Positions 48,701 through 56,419 of a stretch of DNA of 64,000 bases are shown here, in pieces (position 1 is the stretch's first letter; each line of letters opens with the position of its first letter). The DNA is taken from positions 84,751-148,750 of the forward strand of contig CAMJFY010000002.1 of assembly GCA_946405105.1 (NCBI GenBank), in the 5' to 3' direction. The translations under genes and the position numbers were made by a program. This DNA is from an uncultured Caryophanales bacterium. GTDB lineage: Bacteria > Bacillota_I > Bacilli_A > Acholeplasmatales > Anaeroplasmataceae. The notes under the pieces were generated by a model. That model ran no database searches. It saw nothing but the letters and a program-made list of their open reading frames with translations, and was not told the DNA's origin.

Positions 48701-49803
48701 CAAAATATGGTGTTGGTGTAACAATGGGTGCATCAGCATTCGTAGAATCTAACTATTTCCGTTCAACAGCTACAATGAAGCCAATGTTATCATCAATGCA
48801 AGGTACAGATGCTTTAGGTGACGGTACATTCTCAGGTGAAACTGGTGGTATCATCAAAGCATACAATAATACATTTGATGGAAATGTTTCATTCATTTCT
48901 TATCAACAAAATAACACATCATTTGATGCATACGTAGCAACATCAAGAAATGAACAAGTACCTAGTACAGTTAAGACTGTTTCTGGTGGAACAACATATA
49001 ATAACTTTGATACAGCATCATCAATGTATTCATATACAGCTCAATCTCCAGCTGATGCAAAAGCAACAGTAATTGCTAAGGCAGGTAGAGTTCAAGGTGG
49101 AGACTTCATGTGGCCATTCAACAATTCTACAGAAGATTCTAACTATGCAGTTATTGATGGATTAAAGACAGCATTAACAAATTATTCATCTAAGTTATTA
49201 TCAGTTCAATCAATTGGTGAACAATCAAGTGGAAGCGGTAGTGGCAGTGGAAATACTGAACCTACTGGTACAACAGTAGCAGACGTTATTTCAATGATTG
49301 ATGCATTACCTGCAGCAGCAAACGTTACTGCATCTGATAAGACAGCAATTAACAATGCAAAAGCAGCATTTGATGGATTATCAGAATCTGATCAAGCACA
49401 AGTAACAAATTCATCAAAACTTTCTGAATGTGTAGCAGCATTAAATGCAATACTATATTCTGGAAGCCATATAAAGACATTTGATGAAGGAGTACAAGAT
49501 TCAACTGGATACTTTACTATTACAGGTAATCTAAAATCAAATGCAACTGCAAAGACATATGATGGTGTAACATATACAACAGCATTAAAGATGGAATCAG
49601 CAACAACTATTTCATTTACTTGTTCAGGAAATGTAACATTAATAATCATAACTGACACAGCAAGTAAGAAGATTAAACTTGATGGCGGTAATAAGACAAC
49701 TGACACTGATGGTGTATATACTGAATCATTATCTAGTGGTACATATACTATCACTAAGGGTGATTCAATTAACGTTTATGCTATCATAGTTAAAACAAAT
49801 TAA
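42724..49803 (+). CDS. Giant lipoprotein: InlB-type repeats plus PL1 pectate lyase
   Basis: 2359 residues. Lipobox MAAC at about residue 22. Residues 50-1290 hold 16 repeats of about 78 residues (VTFxxNGGxxV...FAGWYxDxxxxxAFDF...TxLYAKW), the InlB B-repeat type. A beta domain (about 1296-1440), three divergent repeats (1441-1655), an FN3-like segment and the PL1 pectate lyase (about 1780-2160; HHNWYDHSDSRHPRIR includes the catalytic Arg region) follow. A GSGSGSG linker, a helical module and a last beta domain resembling the one at 1296 complete it. It should bind and cut pectin at the cell surface. ATG 42724 follows AAAGGGAAAA. Confidence 0.92.
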   Translation: MKKRKLFLGMLIASAAFGMAACGNNKQKPSDDSGVKDPGTGTSEGGQKDSYTVTFETNGGSAVAPQIVEEGSKATNPGNPTKQSTAGESYSFVGWFTDASLSTPFDFNSEITAAITLYAKWESTPNQFVVTFDTNGGSEVAPQTINYNSNVEEPADPTKTATAAETYEFAGWYKDAGFNQAFDFANDKITSATTLYAKWDVTPVEYLVTFNSNGGTEVAQQSVAYGNSVSKPTDPTKAEVNNTKFAFAGWYKDEECTEVFDFTNDKITSAITLYAKWDQTDKITVIFESNGGSHVESILVYPGETISKPADPTKTATAAETYTFAGWYTDADFTQAFDFTAQITTATTIYAKWTATPIEYTVTFNTNGGTEIDSQTVLYGQKATQPTNPTKAATSTSKYEFAGWYSDAACTKAFDFATDTITSATTLYAKWNQTDKVTITFNTNGGTQIDSQSLFPGEYVVQPTDPTKAATAAETYAFAGWYSDAEFKSAFDFTAPVSGAATIYAKWDVTPVEFTVTFNTNGGTAIDSQTVAYGQKAVQPSNSTKAATVEYEYTFAGWYKDAEFKNAFDFATDTITSATTLYAKWNETAIEYTVTFEVNGGTTVDSQSVGYGQKINKPSNPTKEASVAATYSFVGWYKDAEFKNAFDFENDTITSATTLYAKWDETPVEYEVLFDVNGGSSVVSQMVAYGSKLNEPTAPTKESTAAETYTFAGWYTDSEFKNAFDFENDTITQSITLYAKWDAEAREYTVTFNPNGGTPLTTQKVKYGQKVETPVIPTKEADEEYSYEFMYWSTNEYYLVNFDLDTAITGDITVYACYIGHKISYQVTFNSNGGTSVDAQTVLYGDFAVKPTDPTKAEDDNYTYTFVGWYTDANLTNAFDFDSDTITGTTALYAKWAATAKVAPEPDKFMVTFESNGGTSVAVQQIADGGYVTEPTAPTKAATAAESYTFAGWYKDQACTEAFDFANDTITAATTLYAKWTATPVEYTITFESNGGSVVDSLTLPYGSQITRPANPTKEATATVEYTFAYWCTNPQLTMEFKFDKTVTESITLYARWIETSVEYTVTFDTNGGTAVASQTVGYGQKVTEPANPTKEATSAESYTFAGWYKDQACTEAFDFANDTITAATTIYAKWNVIPVEFTVTFDVDGGTAVASQTVGYGQKVTEPANPTKEATVYESYTFAGWYKDSGFTQAFDFANDTITSATTIYAKWTATPAEYLVYFNSNGGTAVETQEVAYGDTVIKPADPTKAATATETFAFDGWYTDTGFANLYDFSTEVHTTFTLYAKWNATTIQNEDQISIGFGEGLTPWTQLILEDGKTIPAAGTNTTLNTVSYNGFTFSSSKHRVDIGSTGAVSYNSQSSTISFTVGSTCTLYVEGAWASDTAGKVYLKQGSTAVYTSNSYVKNDDLSFNIELAAGTYTLSSDKSIRLSKLYRVVDLVTVTYSTDHGSVAATQIEKGGKLASLPELYAEGYVFGGWYSNAACTQAFSTDTAITTNTTLYAKWTEYNPDNYVTITFDTGLSSETIDPVVIDKNTKLTNVPELTLAGYRFDGWYTDANFATTFNPNANITSSITLYARFVQQFTVTFKYEDNTTISSVTLDKDDHIDNSDIPSPKFIYGYEFDNWYNGNTVFDFYNTAITSNLTLVAKYNVAAQTSTVSVIASGASFESLYAEFLQFEESTEYAAYVKLSSSSAYTKLDNQLIRKYRSDDNTYDYYRVDAVGLKAGTYTLKIVPIVSGSEATAAQTEVSNLVVEAHDRSGFGFVNGSSSGAYNDDGTLKSNAQVVYVTNSNKDTVTLAGAVGVQNIIIAMKAQKTISTPVAIRFLGNIEDPANMPNGDLYLDDVANLTVEGIGIDATMNGFGIVIKNSSNVEIRNVGFMNCNSKEGDDCGLQQANDHIWVHNCDFFYGDAGSDADQKKGDGALDTKKSTYVTHSYNHFWDCGKCNLQGMKDETTSNYITYHHNWYDHSDSRHPRIRTCTVHIYNNYFDGNAKYGVGVTMGASAFVESNYFRSTATMKPMLSSMQGTDALGDGTFSGETGGIIKAYNNTFDGNVSFISYQQNNTSFDAYVATSRNEQVPSTVKTVSGGTTYNNFDTASSMYSYTAQSPADAKATVIAKAGRVQGGDFMWPFNNSTEDSNYAVIDGLKTALTNYSSKLLSVQSIGEQSSGSGSGSGNTEPTGTTVADVISMIDALPAAANVTASDKTAINNAKAAFDGLSESDQAQVTNSSKLSECVAALNAILYSGSHIKTFDEGVQDSTGYFTITGNLKSNATAKTYDGVTYTTALKMESATTISFTCSGNVTLIIITDTASKKIKLDGGNKTTDTDGVYTESLSSGTYTITKGDSINVYAIIVKTN
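42874..46596 (+). repeat. Tandem coding repeats (InlB type, about 233 bp each, 16 copies)
   Basis: Sixteen in-frame units inside the pectate lyase gene. Some stretches are identical at DNA level: 45556-45648 equals 46021-46113 (93 bases), and 45935-46017 equals 46169-46251 (83 bases). Such identity points to recent recombination between units. Confidence 0.9.
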
Positions 49804-49810
49804 TAAAATT

Positions 49811-49837
49811 GGCAAGTCTAGATGACTTGCCTTTTTT
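49811..49837 (+). terminator. Terminator after the pectate lyase gene
   Basis: GGCAAGTC / GACTTGCC, loop TAGAT, T6 tail. Confidence 0.9.
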
Positions 49838-49864
49838 GTTTTTAAAGAAGTATTAATATTTTTC

Positions 49865-49893
49865 TTGCTTTATTAATGAAAACGCTTTATAAT
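49865..49893 (+). promoter_or_regulatory. Promoter of the cold-shock gene with overlapping cre-like site
   Basis: TTGCTT, 17 bases, TATAAT. TGAAAACGCTTTAT (49877-49890) covers the spacer and -10 and fits the cre consensus with one mismatch. About 55 bases of leader precede the ATG. Confidence 0.65.
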
Positions 49894-49950
49894 GAAATAT
49901 GTAGGAATATATTTTTTCTACGTAGGTTTGGTTTGAAAGGAGTATTTTTA

Positions 49951-50148
49951 ATGAAGGGGAAAGTAAAATGGTTTAATGCTGAAAAGGGCTACGGATTCAT
50001 CGTATCTGAAGAAGGCAAAGACGTATTTGTACACTTCAGCGCAATAGTAGCAGATGGCTATAAGACATTAGAAGAAGGCCAAGAAGTTACTTTTGATGTA
50101 AAAGAAGGCGAAAGAGGCCAATTAGCAGAGAACGTTCAAAAGGCATAG
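49951..50148 (+). CDS. Cold-shock protein, CspA/CspB type
   Basis: 65-residue single OB-fold RNA chaperone. RNP1 (KGYGFIV) and RNP2 (VFVHFSAI) are intact, and it starts [13 protein letters not shown] as in the family. ATG 49951 follows GAAAGGAG; the upstream ATG at 49876 belongs to the leader. It is monocistronic. Confidence 0.97.
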   Translation: MKGKVKWFNAEKGYGFIVSEEGKDVFVHFSAIVADGYKTLEEGQEVTFDVKEGERGQLAENVQKA

Positions 50149-50168
50149 ATTTTAGTACAAAGGATTTA

Positions 50169-50197
50169 AATCAGTTAATTTTAACTGATTTTTTTCT
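50169..50197 (+). terminator. Terminator after the cold-shock gene
   Basis: ATCAGTTA / TAACTGAT with a short loop and T7 tail. Confidence 0.85.
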
Positions 50198-50231
50198 TTG
50201 TGTTATAATATAAATATAGGAGTTGGTTAAT

Positions 50232-50441
50232 ATGTTTTTTAAGAAAAAGAATAAACTAAATTCAAAATTTCAAAAGAATGAATTTGTATCATTCCATTTA
50301 GATGGTGATTTAAAACATGGAGTTATTAATAATATAAAGGAATTAAATGGAAATATATATTATGATATAAAGGTAGGAGGAGAAGCTACCTGGCTTGCTA
50401 AAGATATTAGCGAAGATAAAATATTAAAAATAGAAAAATAA
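50232..50441 (+). CDS. Small basic/beta-rich protein, unknown
   Basis: 69 residues from ATG 50232, which follows TAGGAG at 9 bases; a TTG at 50223 is less suited. The N-terminus is basic (MFFKKKNKLNSKF). The rest (FVSFHLDGDLKHGVINNI, YYDIKVGGEATWLAKDI) looks like a small five-strand barrel of SH3/Tudor kind. It has its own TATAAT upstream. I do not recognise the family. Confidence 0.7.
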   Translation: MFFKKKNKLNSKFQKNEFVSFHLDGDLKHGVINNIKELNGNIYYDIKVGGEATWLAKDISEDKILKIEK

Positions 50442-50470
50442 AAGAGCATTCACACGAATGCTCTTTATTC
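50442..50470. terminator. Bidirectional terminator
   Basis: AAAGAGCATT / AATGCTCTTT with a 6-base loop between the small gene and convergent trpB. Confidence 0.88.
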
Positions 50471-50474
50471 TTTA

Positions 50475-51722
50475 TTATAGTTTAATATTATGCTTTTCTA
50501 ACCAATCAAGGCCATATTTATCTAGGATATAATCCATATCCTTGTCACCTCTACCAGAAAGGTTAACTAGGATAGTACCAGTCTTTTTAGTTGTTCTTGC
50601 AAGTCTCATCGCATATGCTACAGCATGTGCTGATTCAATGGCAGGAATAATACCTTCTAATCTAGATAATAGATAGAATGCCTCTAAAGCCTCATCATCA
50701 GTTACTGTATCATATTTAATTCTTCCAACATCATGTAAGAATGCATGCTCAGGACCAACAGAAGGATAATCAAGACCAGAAGCTACTGAATAAACCAAAT
50801 CAGGTTCTCCCTTTTCATCCTTTAACATTAATGAATTAAATCCATGCATAATTCCTTCAGAACCAAATGTGATACTTGCTGCATGCTGTCCTCTGCCTTT
50901 TCCTTTTCCTAGTGGTTCAACACCAACAATTTCAACTGGATCATTAACAAATGGAATAAACATACCAGCAGAATTAGATCCACCACCAACACATGCACAA
51001 ACAACATCAGGAAGAAGACCTGTCATTTCTCTAAATTGATCCTTTGCTTCATATCCTACAACTGATTGGAAATCTCTAACCATTAGTGGGAATGGATGTG
51101 GACCAACTACAGATCCGATACAATAGATACAATCCTTATATTCCTTTAGGTATGCATTAAATGCTGCATCAACAGCTTCCTTTAATGTTTGTTGACCGTC
51201 TGTAACCTCAACAACCCTAGCACCTAAAAGCTTCATTCTAGACACATTTGGAGCTTGCTTCTTAATATCTACAGCTCCCATATAAATATCGCATTCTAGG
51301 CCAAAATACGCAGCAGCAGTAGCTAAGGCAACACCATGCTGACCAGCACCTGTTTCAGCAATAATCTTTTTCTTGCCCATAAACTTAGCTAGAAGACCTT
51401 CACCCATACAGTGGTTAATCTTATGTGCTCCTGTATGATTTAAGTCCTCTCTCTTTAAATAAATTTGTGCTCCGCCACAATATTTAGATAATCTTTCACA
51501 ATGATAAACTGGAGTAGGTCTTCCTTGGAATTCTTTTCTAATACGTCTTAATTCGTTGATGAATTGAGAAGAATGGCAAATTGTTTGATAAGCTTCTTTA
51601 ATCTCTTCAAACGCAGGCTTTAATTCATCTGGAATATATGCTCCGCCATATTTCTTGAAAAAACCATTTTCATCTGGGTAATTCTTTAAATATGTCTCAA
51701 AGTCAACATCTTTAATTTTCAT
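50475..51722 (-). CDS. trpB: Tryptophan synthase beta chain, without trpA
   Basis: PLP enzyme joining indole and serine. 415 residues, complete: [15 protein letters not shown] with the PLP Lys, [17 protein letters not shown] with the catalytic Glu, [29 protein letters not shown] for the phosphate, and NLSGRGDKD at the end. No trpA or other trp gene is near; both flanks are terminators or other operons. It could use free indole, or trpA may be elsewhere. Confidence 0.95.
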   Translation of the reverse strand: MKIKDVDFETYLKNYPDENGFFKKYGGAYIPDELKPAFEEIKEAYQTICHSSQFINELRRIRKEFQGRPTPVYHCERLSKYCGGAQIYLKREDLNHTGAHKINHCMGEGLLAKFMGKKKIIAETGAGQHGVALATAAAYFGLECDIYMGAVDIKKQAPNVSRMKLLGARVVEVTDGQQTLKEAVDAAFNAYLKEYKDCIYCIGSVVGPHPFPLMVRDFQSVVGYEAKDQFREMTGLLPDVVCACVGGGSNSAGMFIPFVNDPVEIVGVEPLGKGKGRGQHAASITFGSEGIMHGFNSLMLKDEKGEPDLVYSVASGLDYPSVGPEHAFLHDVGRIKYDTVTDDEALEAFYLLSRLEGIIPAIESAHAVAYAMRLARTTKKTGTILVNLSGRGDKDMDYILDKYGLDWLEKHNIKL

Positions 51723-51781
51723 AAGTACACCTCTTTTATAATCACTATATTAATTTTATTATTTTTATAAATAATAATCAA

Positions 51782-51811
51782 TAAAAAAAGTAATATGATT
51801 TACATATTACT
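51782..51811 (-). terminator. Terminator of the response regulator gene
   Basis: AGTAATATG / CATATTACT, T7 tail on the minus strand. Confidence 0.85.
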
Positions 51812-51815
51812 CTAA

Positions 51816-52430
51816 TTATTTATTGTTTGTAATTATATATCCATTACTAACAGCGTATATAGCTAGCTTATGTACAGATTCAAATCCAGTTTTATTTAAT
51901 AAGCTTGAAATATGTGTTTTAACTGTATTTAATGAAATGAATAATTCTTCTGATATAGCCTTTTGATCTAAGCCATTACAAATAAGCTGCAAAACCTCAA
52001 ATTCTCTTTTGGTTAATTCAGCCTCATTAATTAAATTCTTTTCCTCCTTTGGATATGTTGAATATCCTAAAAGAGTAGAAGAAATAATAGCTAAAAGCTC
52101 ATTAGATGATGTATTTTTATAAATAAATGAATCTATTCCACCATCCTTAGCTCTTTTAATATATGTAAGCTCAGGCATACCAGTCATAATTATTATTCTA
52201 ATATTAGGAAAATCCTTTTTAATTCTAGCAGCGTTATCAATACCATCATTACCATTTTCTGTAAAAACATCCATTAATATTAAATCAGGATTTAATCTTT
52301 TTGCATAATCATACGCTAGTGATGCATCTGATAGCTTGGCTACAACCTCATATTCAGCCTTACTTTCAATTTGATATGAAATTGAATCTCTTAAAATACC
52401 TTGATCCTCAACGACGATAATCTTAATCAT
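51816..52430 (-). CDS. NarL/LuxR-type response regulator
   Basis: 204 residues. Receiver domain: IIVVEDQGILRD (acidic pocket), DLILMDVF with phospho-Asp and IIIMTGMPELTYIKRA with the switch Thr and Lys-like region. C-terminal LuxR helix-turn-helix: LTKREFEVLQLICNGLDQKAISEELFISLNTVKTHISSLL. Start 52430 follows GGTGAT; ATG 52442 lies before that. Divergent from the two sensor genes at 52559 and 54898. Confidence 0.94.
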   Translation of the reverse strand: MIKIIVVEDQGILRDSISYQIESKAEYEVVAKLSDASLAYDYAKRLNPDLILMDVFTENGNDGIDNAARIKKDFPNIRIIIMTGMPELTYIKRAKDGGIDSFIYKNTSSNELLAIISSTLLGYSTYPKEEKNLINEAELTKREFEVLQLICNGLDQKAISEELFISLNTVKTHISSLLNKTGFESVHKLAIYAVSNGYIITNNK

Positions 52431-52474
52431 TTCTATCACCATTTATACTTTAATACATTTTATATAAAAAGAAT

Positions 52475-52492
52475 ATCATTCTTTAGGATGAT
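52475..52492. promoter_or_regulatory. ATCAT-N8-ATGAT inverted repeat (copy 1)
   Basis: AATATCAT, 8 bases, ATGATTTTT, between the divergent response regulator and sensor genes. The same arms and spacing occur at 56315-56332. Confidence 0.5.
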
Positions 52493-52558
52493 TTTTCAAT
52501 ATATTTATTTTTTATTATCCTCTATTTTGATATAATCAATACGGAAAGGGAAGTAGCT

Positions 52559-54904
52559 ATGAAAAAATATATTATTATAATTATCTCAGTATTTATTTTA
52601 ATAATATCATTAATATTAGGTTTTTCATTCACTGCTAAAAACAATAAAGTATTATTGTTAAGTGATGGCTTAGGTGCTTCAGCTAATGTTACATCGAAGC
52701 TAGATAACGCTAGTGTTGTATCATCACTTACAACTGACACTAAGGCTTTAGCAATAGAATGTAATGAATATACAGCTAAGAAGCTAATAGATGCTAAAAA
52801 GGCTTATAGATTTACACCTATTTATTCTATTAAGGTAGTTATTGCGGTTAATAGAGATATGACAGATGCTAATATTAATAGCTATGATGATATATTAAAA
52901 TCAGGCCTTGATTGTAATATATCATTAAATGATAAAAAGGCATGTTATTTATTAATGGCTATTTCTAAAGAATATTATAATTCTGAATCTATAGATGATG
53001 CATTTAAATATGCTAAAGAATTGAATAAAAATAAAAATTTAGTTCACGCATCCAAAAAGGCATCACAAGCTCCTATAAGAATAATGCTTGATAAGGACGT
53101 AAGAAATATAACTGATTCTAATATCGAAATGATAAGCCCAACAGAGGGCGTATTATATATCAATATGGGTATATTAGAAAATAGAGAATCTAATTTAGAT
53201 ATGAATATATTTAATGAATTAAAAGAAGAACTTAATTATTCTGATATTAATTCAGGAAATAGCCATATTGATAATATAGATGTATTTAATAAATTTGAAT
53301 TAGATAGAGTAAAGAAATATAGACGTGATATTTTAGGCACATATAAAATATCTGGTGTTAATGGTGATGAAAGATCTATCATATTATTAATTTCATTAAT
53401 GATATTAATTCCTTGGTCTATTTATATGATTATTAGAGTTAATGATAATTCATTAAAGAAAGGTTTAATTATTTGTATAACATTATTATTAACATGGCTA
53501 ATATTTAGATATTTAAAAGCTGCAACCCCATCTACAACATTATTAAGATATATTTGGTATTTTAATTATGTCCCATTAACGGTATGCCCGGCCTTGTGGC
53601 TGATAATGAATATTTATTTACATTATAAGGGCAAAACATCTAAAATAATATCTACAATAATTGGGGCAATATCTATATTACTTTGTGTATTAGTATTAAC
53701 AAATGACCTACATTTCTTAGCATTTAGCTTTAATAATGGAAAAGAAAATTTTGATGATAGAAATTTTGGTATAGTATTTTATATAATTTGTGCCCTAGAT
53801 TTCTTATTAATCGTATCTGGAACATTCTTATTAGTTAAGAAGAACTACAAATCTACAAAGCTATCAACATTATTAGGACCTGTAATTGCTTCAACCGCAA
53901 TCGTAATCTATATCGCACTAGATTTCACATCACTAAGTATAATGTCAGAGCTAGATTACAATTTAGTAATAACAATATTATCATTTATTCTAATTGAAAC
54001 ATCACTTCGTGCTGGATTAATCCAAAACTGTGGTAGATATGTATCATTATTCAATAACTTAAGCTTTGAAGCATCTATTACTGATATTAATAATAAGCAT
54101 ATATTCTCAACAAAGGGATATAATCAAGAAATAATATTAGATAAAGATGAAATAGTAGTACAAGACTATAAATATCGAAGATTAAAAATGAATAATGGAT
54201 ATCTAGTATATAAGGATGATTTAAAGGAAATTAATAATTTAAGAAAAGAATTAAGTGATATTACAACTGAATTAAAGAGAAATAATGAAGCGTTAAAGAA
54301 TAAAGAAAATTATACAAAAGAATATTATAAGCTATTAAATGAATCTAATATTATTAATGAATTAGATTCAGAATTAAAAAGTAGAAAGAATGAAATTGAT
54401 TTATTAGTAAATCAAATAGATGAAAATGTAGATAAGAGTGAAATAAGATTAAAGCTTGCAAGAATAAAGGTATTAGTAAGCTATATTAAGCAAAGATATA
54501 ATTTATATATTAATTCTAAGCTTAATAAATACATGGAAATTCAAAATATAGCATTATCTATTAGATTAATATCTACAGATGTAAAAAGCTTAGGTATTAA
54601 TTCGGGATTATTATGTAATTCAATGGAAATGATTCCATCTGAATTATGTGTAACTATACTTGATTGTTTCTTTTTCATGCTGGAGAATGCATATAATTCA
54701 AATACTGATTTATTCACTAATATTAATGTAGAAAGTGGATATATTATTATCTTTGGATTATTTGATGATATATCAATTAATAATGATTATTTAATTGATA
54801 GATTAAAAGAATTAATAAATAATAAAGCCGTTATCATGGAGATTTCAAAAACTGATGATATGCAAAAGGTTTTATTTAGAATAGGAAGTGATTTAAAATG
54901 CTAG
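52559..54904 (+). CDS. Membrane sensor with extracellular domain and multi-TM region, no kinase catalytic core
   Basis: 781 residues. An N-terminal membrane helix; an outside domain (about 25-270) with the look of a ligand-binding fold; about seven helices (280-490: LLISLMILIPWSIYMII to LVITILSFILIETSL); a PAS-like part (500-560); then a long coiled coil and a C-terminal helical/alpha-beta region (580-780). The last part recalls a HATPase scaffold (LCVTILDCFFFMLENAYNS) but without G boxes, so it is probably not active. It overlaps the true kinase gene by 7 bases and likely works with it as a complex. Confidence 0.75.
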   Translation: MKKYIIIIISVFILIISLILGFSFTAKNNKVLLLSDGLGASANVTSKLDNASVVSSLTTDTKALAIECNEYTAKKLIDAKKAYRFTPIYSIKVVIAVNRDMTDANINSYDDILKSGLDCNISLNDKKACYLLMAISKEYYNSESIDDAFKYAKELNKNKNLVHASKKASQAPIRIMLDKDVRNITDSNIEMISPTEGVLYINMGILENRESNLDMNIFNELKEELNYSDINSGNSHIDNIDVFNKFELDRVKKYRRDILGTYKISGVNGDERSIILLISLMILIPWSIYMIIRVNDNSLKKGLIICITLLLTWLIFRYLKAATPSTTLLRYIWYFNYVPLTVCPALWLIMNIYLHYKGKTSKIISTIIGAISILLCVLVLTNDLHFLAFSFNNGKENFDDRNFGIVFYIICALDFLLIVSGTFLLVKKNYKSTKLSTLLGPVIASTAIVIYIALDFTSLSIMSELDYNLVITILSFILIETSLRAGLIQNCGRYVSLFNNLSFEASITDINNKHIFSTKGYNQEIILDKDEIVVQDYKYRRLKMNNGYLVYKDDLKEINNLRKELSDITTELKRNNEALKNKENYTKEYYKLLNESNIINELDSELKSRKNEIDLLVNQIDENVDKSEIRLKLARIKVLVSYIKQRYNLYINSKLNKYMEIQNIALSIRLISTDVKSLGINSGLLCNSMEMIPSELCVTILDCFFFMLENAYNSNTDLFTNINVESGYIIIFGLFDDISINNDYLIDRLKELINNKAVIMEISKTDDMQKVLFRIGSDLKC

Positions 54905-56268
54905 GATTGTACAACTTAGAATTTATCATTTTAACTATTCTAATAATTATTTTATTAATAGCCTTTGTTATATCATTAATTAATATTGCCTTTATAATAA
55001 GAATAGAAAATATTAAGAAAAGTATTATTAATGTAATATATTATTTCTCTATAACATTTTCGATATTCTTAGTATTAGAAATGGTATCAAGTGTTTCAAG
55101 ACATTTAACATCATATATTATTGTTACTGATTATTATTTAGTATTCAGATATTTCATAATATTACCAATATTAATATCTATTGTATACGCAATAATCAGC
55201 AAGAAATATTTGGCCCTATTAAATGTTATTTATTTCTTTGTATTACCATTCTTTGATGATATATTTGGTATTAATTATTCAATTATAATTATTATATTAT
55301 CAGTATATTCATTAGCTAATGTAATATTTATCTTAGTATCATATATTTATAATAGAAATACTAAGATTACTGAATATTCAATAAAAGAAGCATTAGATAA
55401 GCTACCACTTGGTGTAATTATTTCTGATTATAATAAAAGAATTATCTTTATTAATGGTATGATGAAAAATATATTAGAATATAATAATATTTCATCTAGA
55501 ATTAAGCTACTTGATCTATGGAATGAGGTAAAGGGCTTAGATACTGTATTTAGAAATTTTGATTATGCAATATTACAATATAATGATATGTATTATATGT
55601 TTTCATTTGATAATATTGTAAAGGATAATAGAAGCTATTATCAAATTATCTGTAGTGAAATAACTAATGAAATAAATACATTAGAAGAAATTAAAAAGAT
55701 AAATAAGGAATTAGAAGAACAAGGTATTCAATTAAAGGAATATATTTCTAAATTAGAGAATTTAGAAAGAGAAAAAGCGCTTATTAGAATTAAAACAAAG
55801 ATTCATGATGTATTAGCTCAAAGATTATCAATAATTCACCAATATCTAGATAATGATAATATCAATATAGATATTAATGAATTAAAGAAGCTAATTAATG
55901 AAATGTTTGAGGATATTAAGGGTGATAATTTAGAATATGAATCATTATTAGAAGGTATTAAAAAGAGCTATGGTATGATTGGAATGGAAATAAATTTCAT
56001 TGGTAATTTTGATTCTATTAATCATTTTGGGTCAATATTAAAAATTGTTCGTGAGGCAGCAACTAATGCCTTAAGACATAGTAAGGCCACAAAGCTTAAT
56101 GTAGTATTAGAGAATAATACAATAACAATATCTAATAATGGATCTAATCCTAAGGAAATTAAATATGGTAATGGATTAAATGGTATGATGTTTGAAGCAA
56201 AAGAGGTAGGCTTTGATTTAGATATTGTAAATGATCCATTTAGAATAATTATTCATTTAAACAACTAG
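54898..56268 (+). CDS. NarL-type sensor histidine kinase
   Basis: 456 residues. About five membrane helices (1-150), a PAS-like domain (165-250), a coiled coil, a HisKA_3 dimerisation region with the phospho-His in KTKIHDVLAQRLSIIHQYL, and a HATPase with N box REAATNALRHSKA and G box GNGLNGM. It should phosphorylate the NarL-type regulator at 51816. The start overlaps the preceding sensor gene (ATG within its end). Confidence 0.88.
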   Translation: MLGLYNLEFIILTILIIILLIAFVISLINIAFIIRIENIKKSIINVIYYFSITFSIFLVLEMVSSVSRHLTSYIIVTDYYLVFRYFIILPILISIVYAIISKKYLALLNVIYFFVLPFFDDIFGINYSIIIIILSVYSLANVIFILVSYIYNRNTKITEYSIKEALDKLPLGVIISDYNKRIIFINGMMKNILEYNNISSRIKLLDLWNEVKGLDTVFRNFDYAILQYNDMYYMFSFDNIVKDNRSYYQIICSEITNEINTLEEIKKINKELEEQGIQLKEYISKLENLEREKALIRIKTKIHDVLAQRLSIIHQYLDNDNINIDINELKKLINEMFEDIKGDNLEYESLLEGIKKSYGMIGMEINFIGNFDSINHFGSILKIVREAATNALRHSKATKLNVVLENNTITISNNGSNPKEIKYGNGLNGMMFEAKEVGFDLDIVNDPFRIIIHLNN

Positions 56269-56294
56269 GCTCGATTTATATCGAGTCTTTTTTC
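56268..56294 (+). terminator. Terminator after the two sensor genes
   Basis: GGCTCGA / TCGAGTC with TTTATA loop and T6 tail. Confidence 0.85.
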
Positions 56295-56314
56295 ATTATT
56301 TAGGATGAATTAAT

Positions 56315-56332
56315 ATCATACAAAAGTATGAT
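56315..56332. promoter_or_regulatory. ATCAT-N8-ATGAT inverted repeat (copy 2)
   Basis: AATATCAT, 8 bases (ACAAAAGT), ATGATTTTT, upstream of the secreted-protein promoter. The spacer extends the arms to 7 bp (ATCATAC / GTATGAT). The terminator of the sensor operon ends 20 bases before, so this belongs to the next gene. Confidence 0.5.
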
Positions 56333-56419
56333 TTTTATTAATATTATTTGGTATTTTGTGATGATTTAATTGAATCAATAAATTGATACAATAATATTGT
56401 AAAAAAGGAGGAGAGATAA

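Noticed and set aside
53000..54904. Active histidine kinase in the first sensor protein
   Set aside because: No His-box of HisKA_3 type and no G boxes could be found in the C-terminal part.
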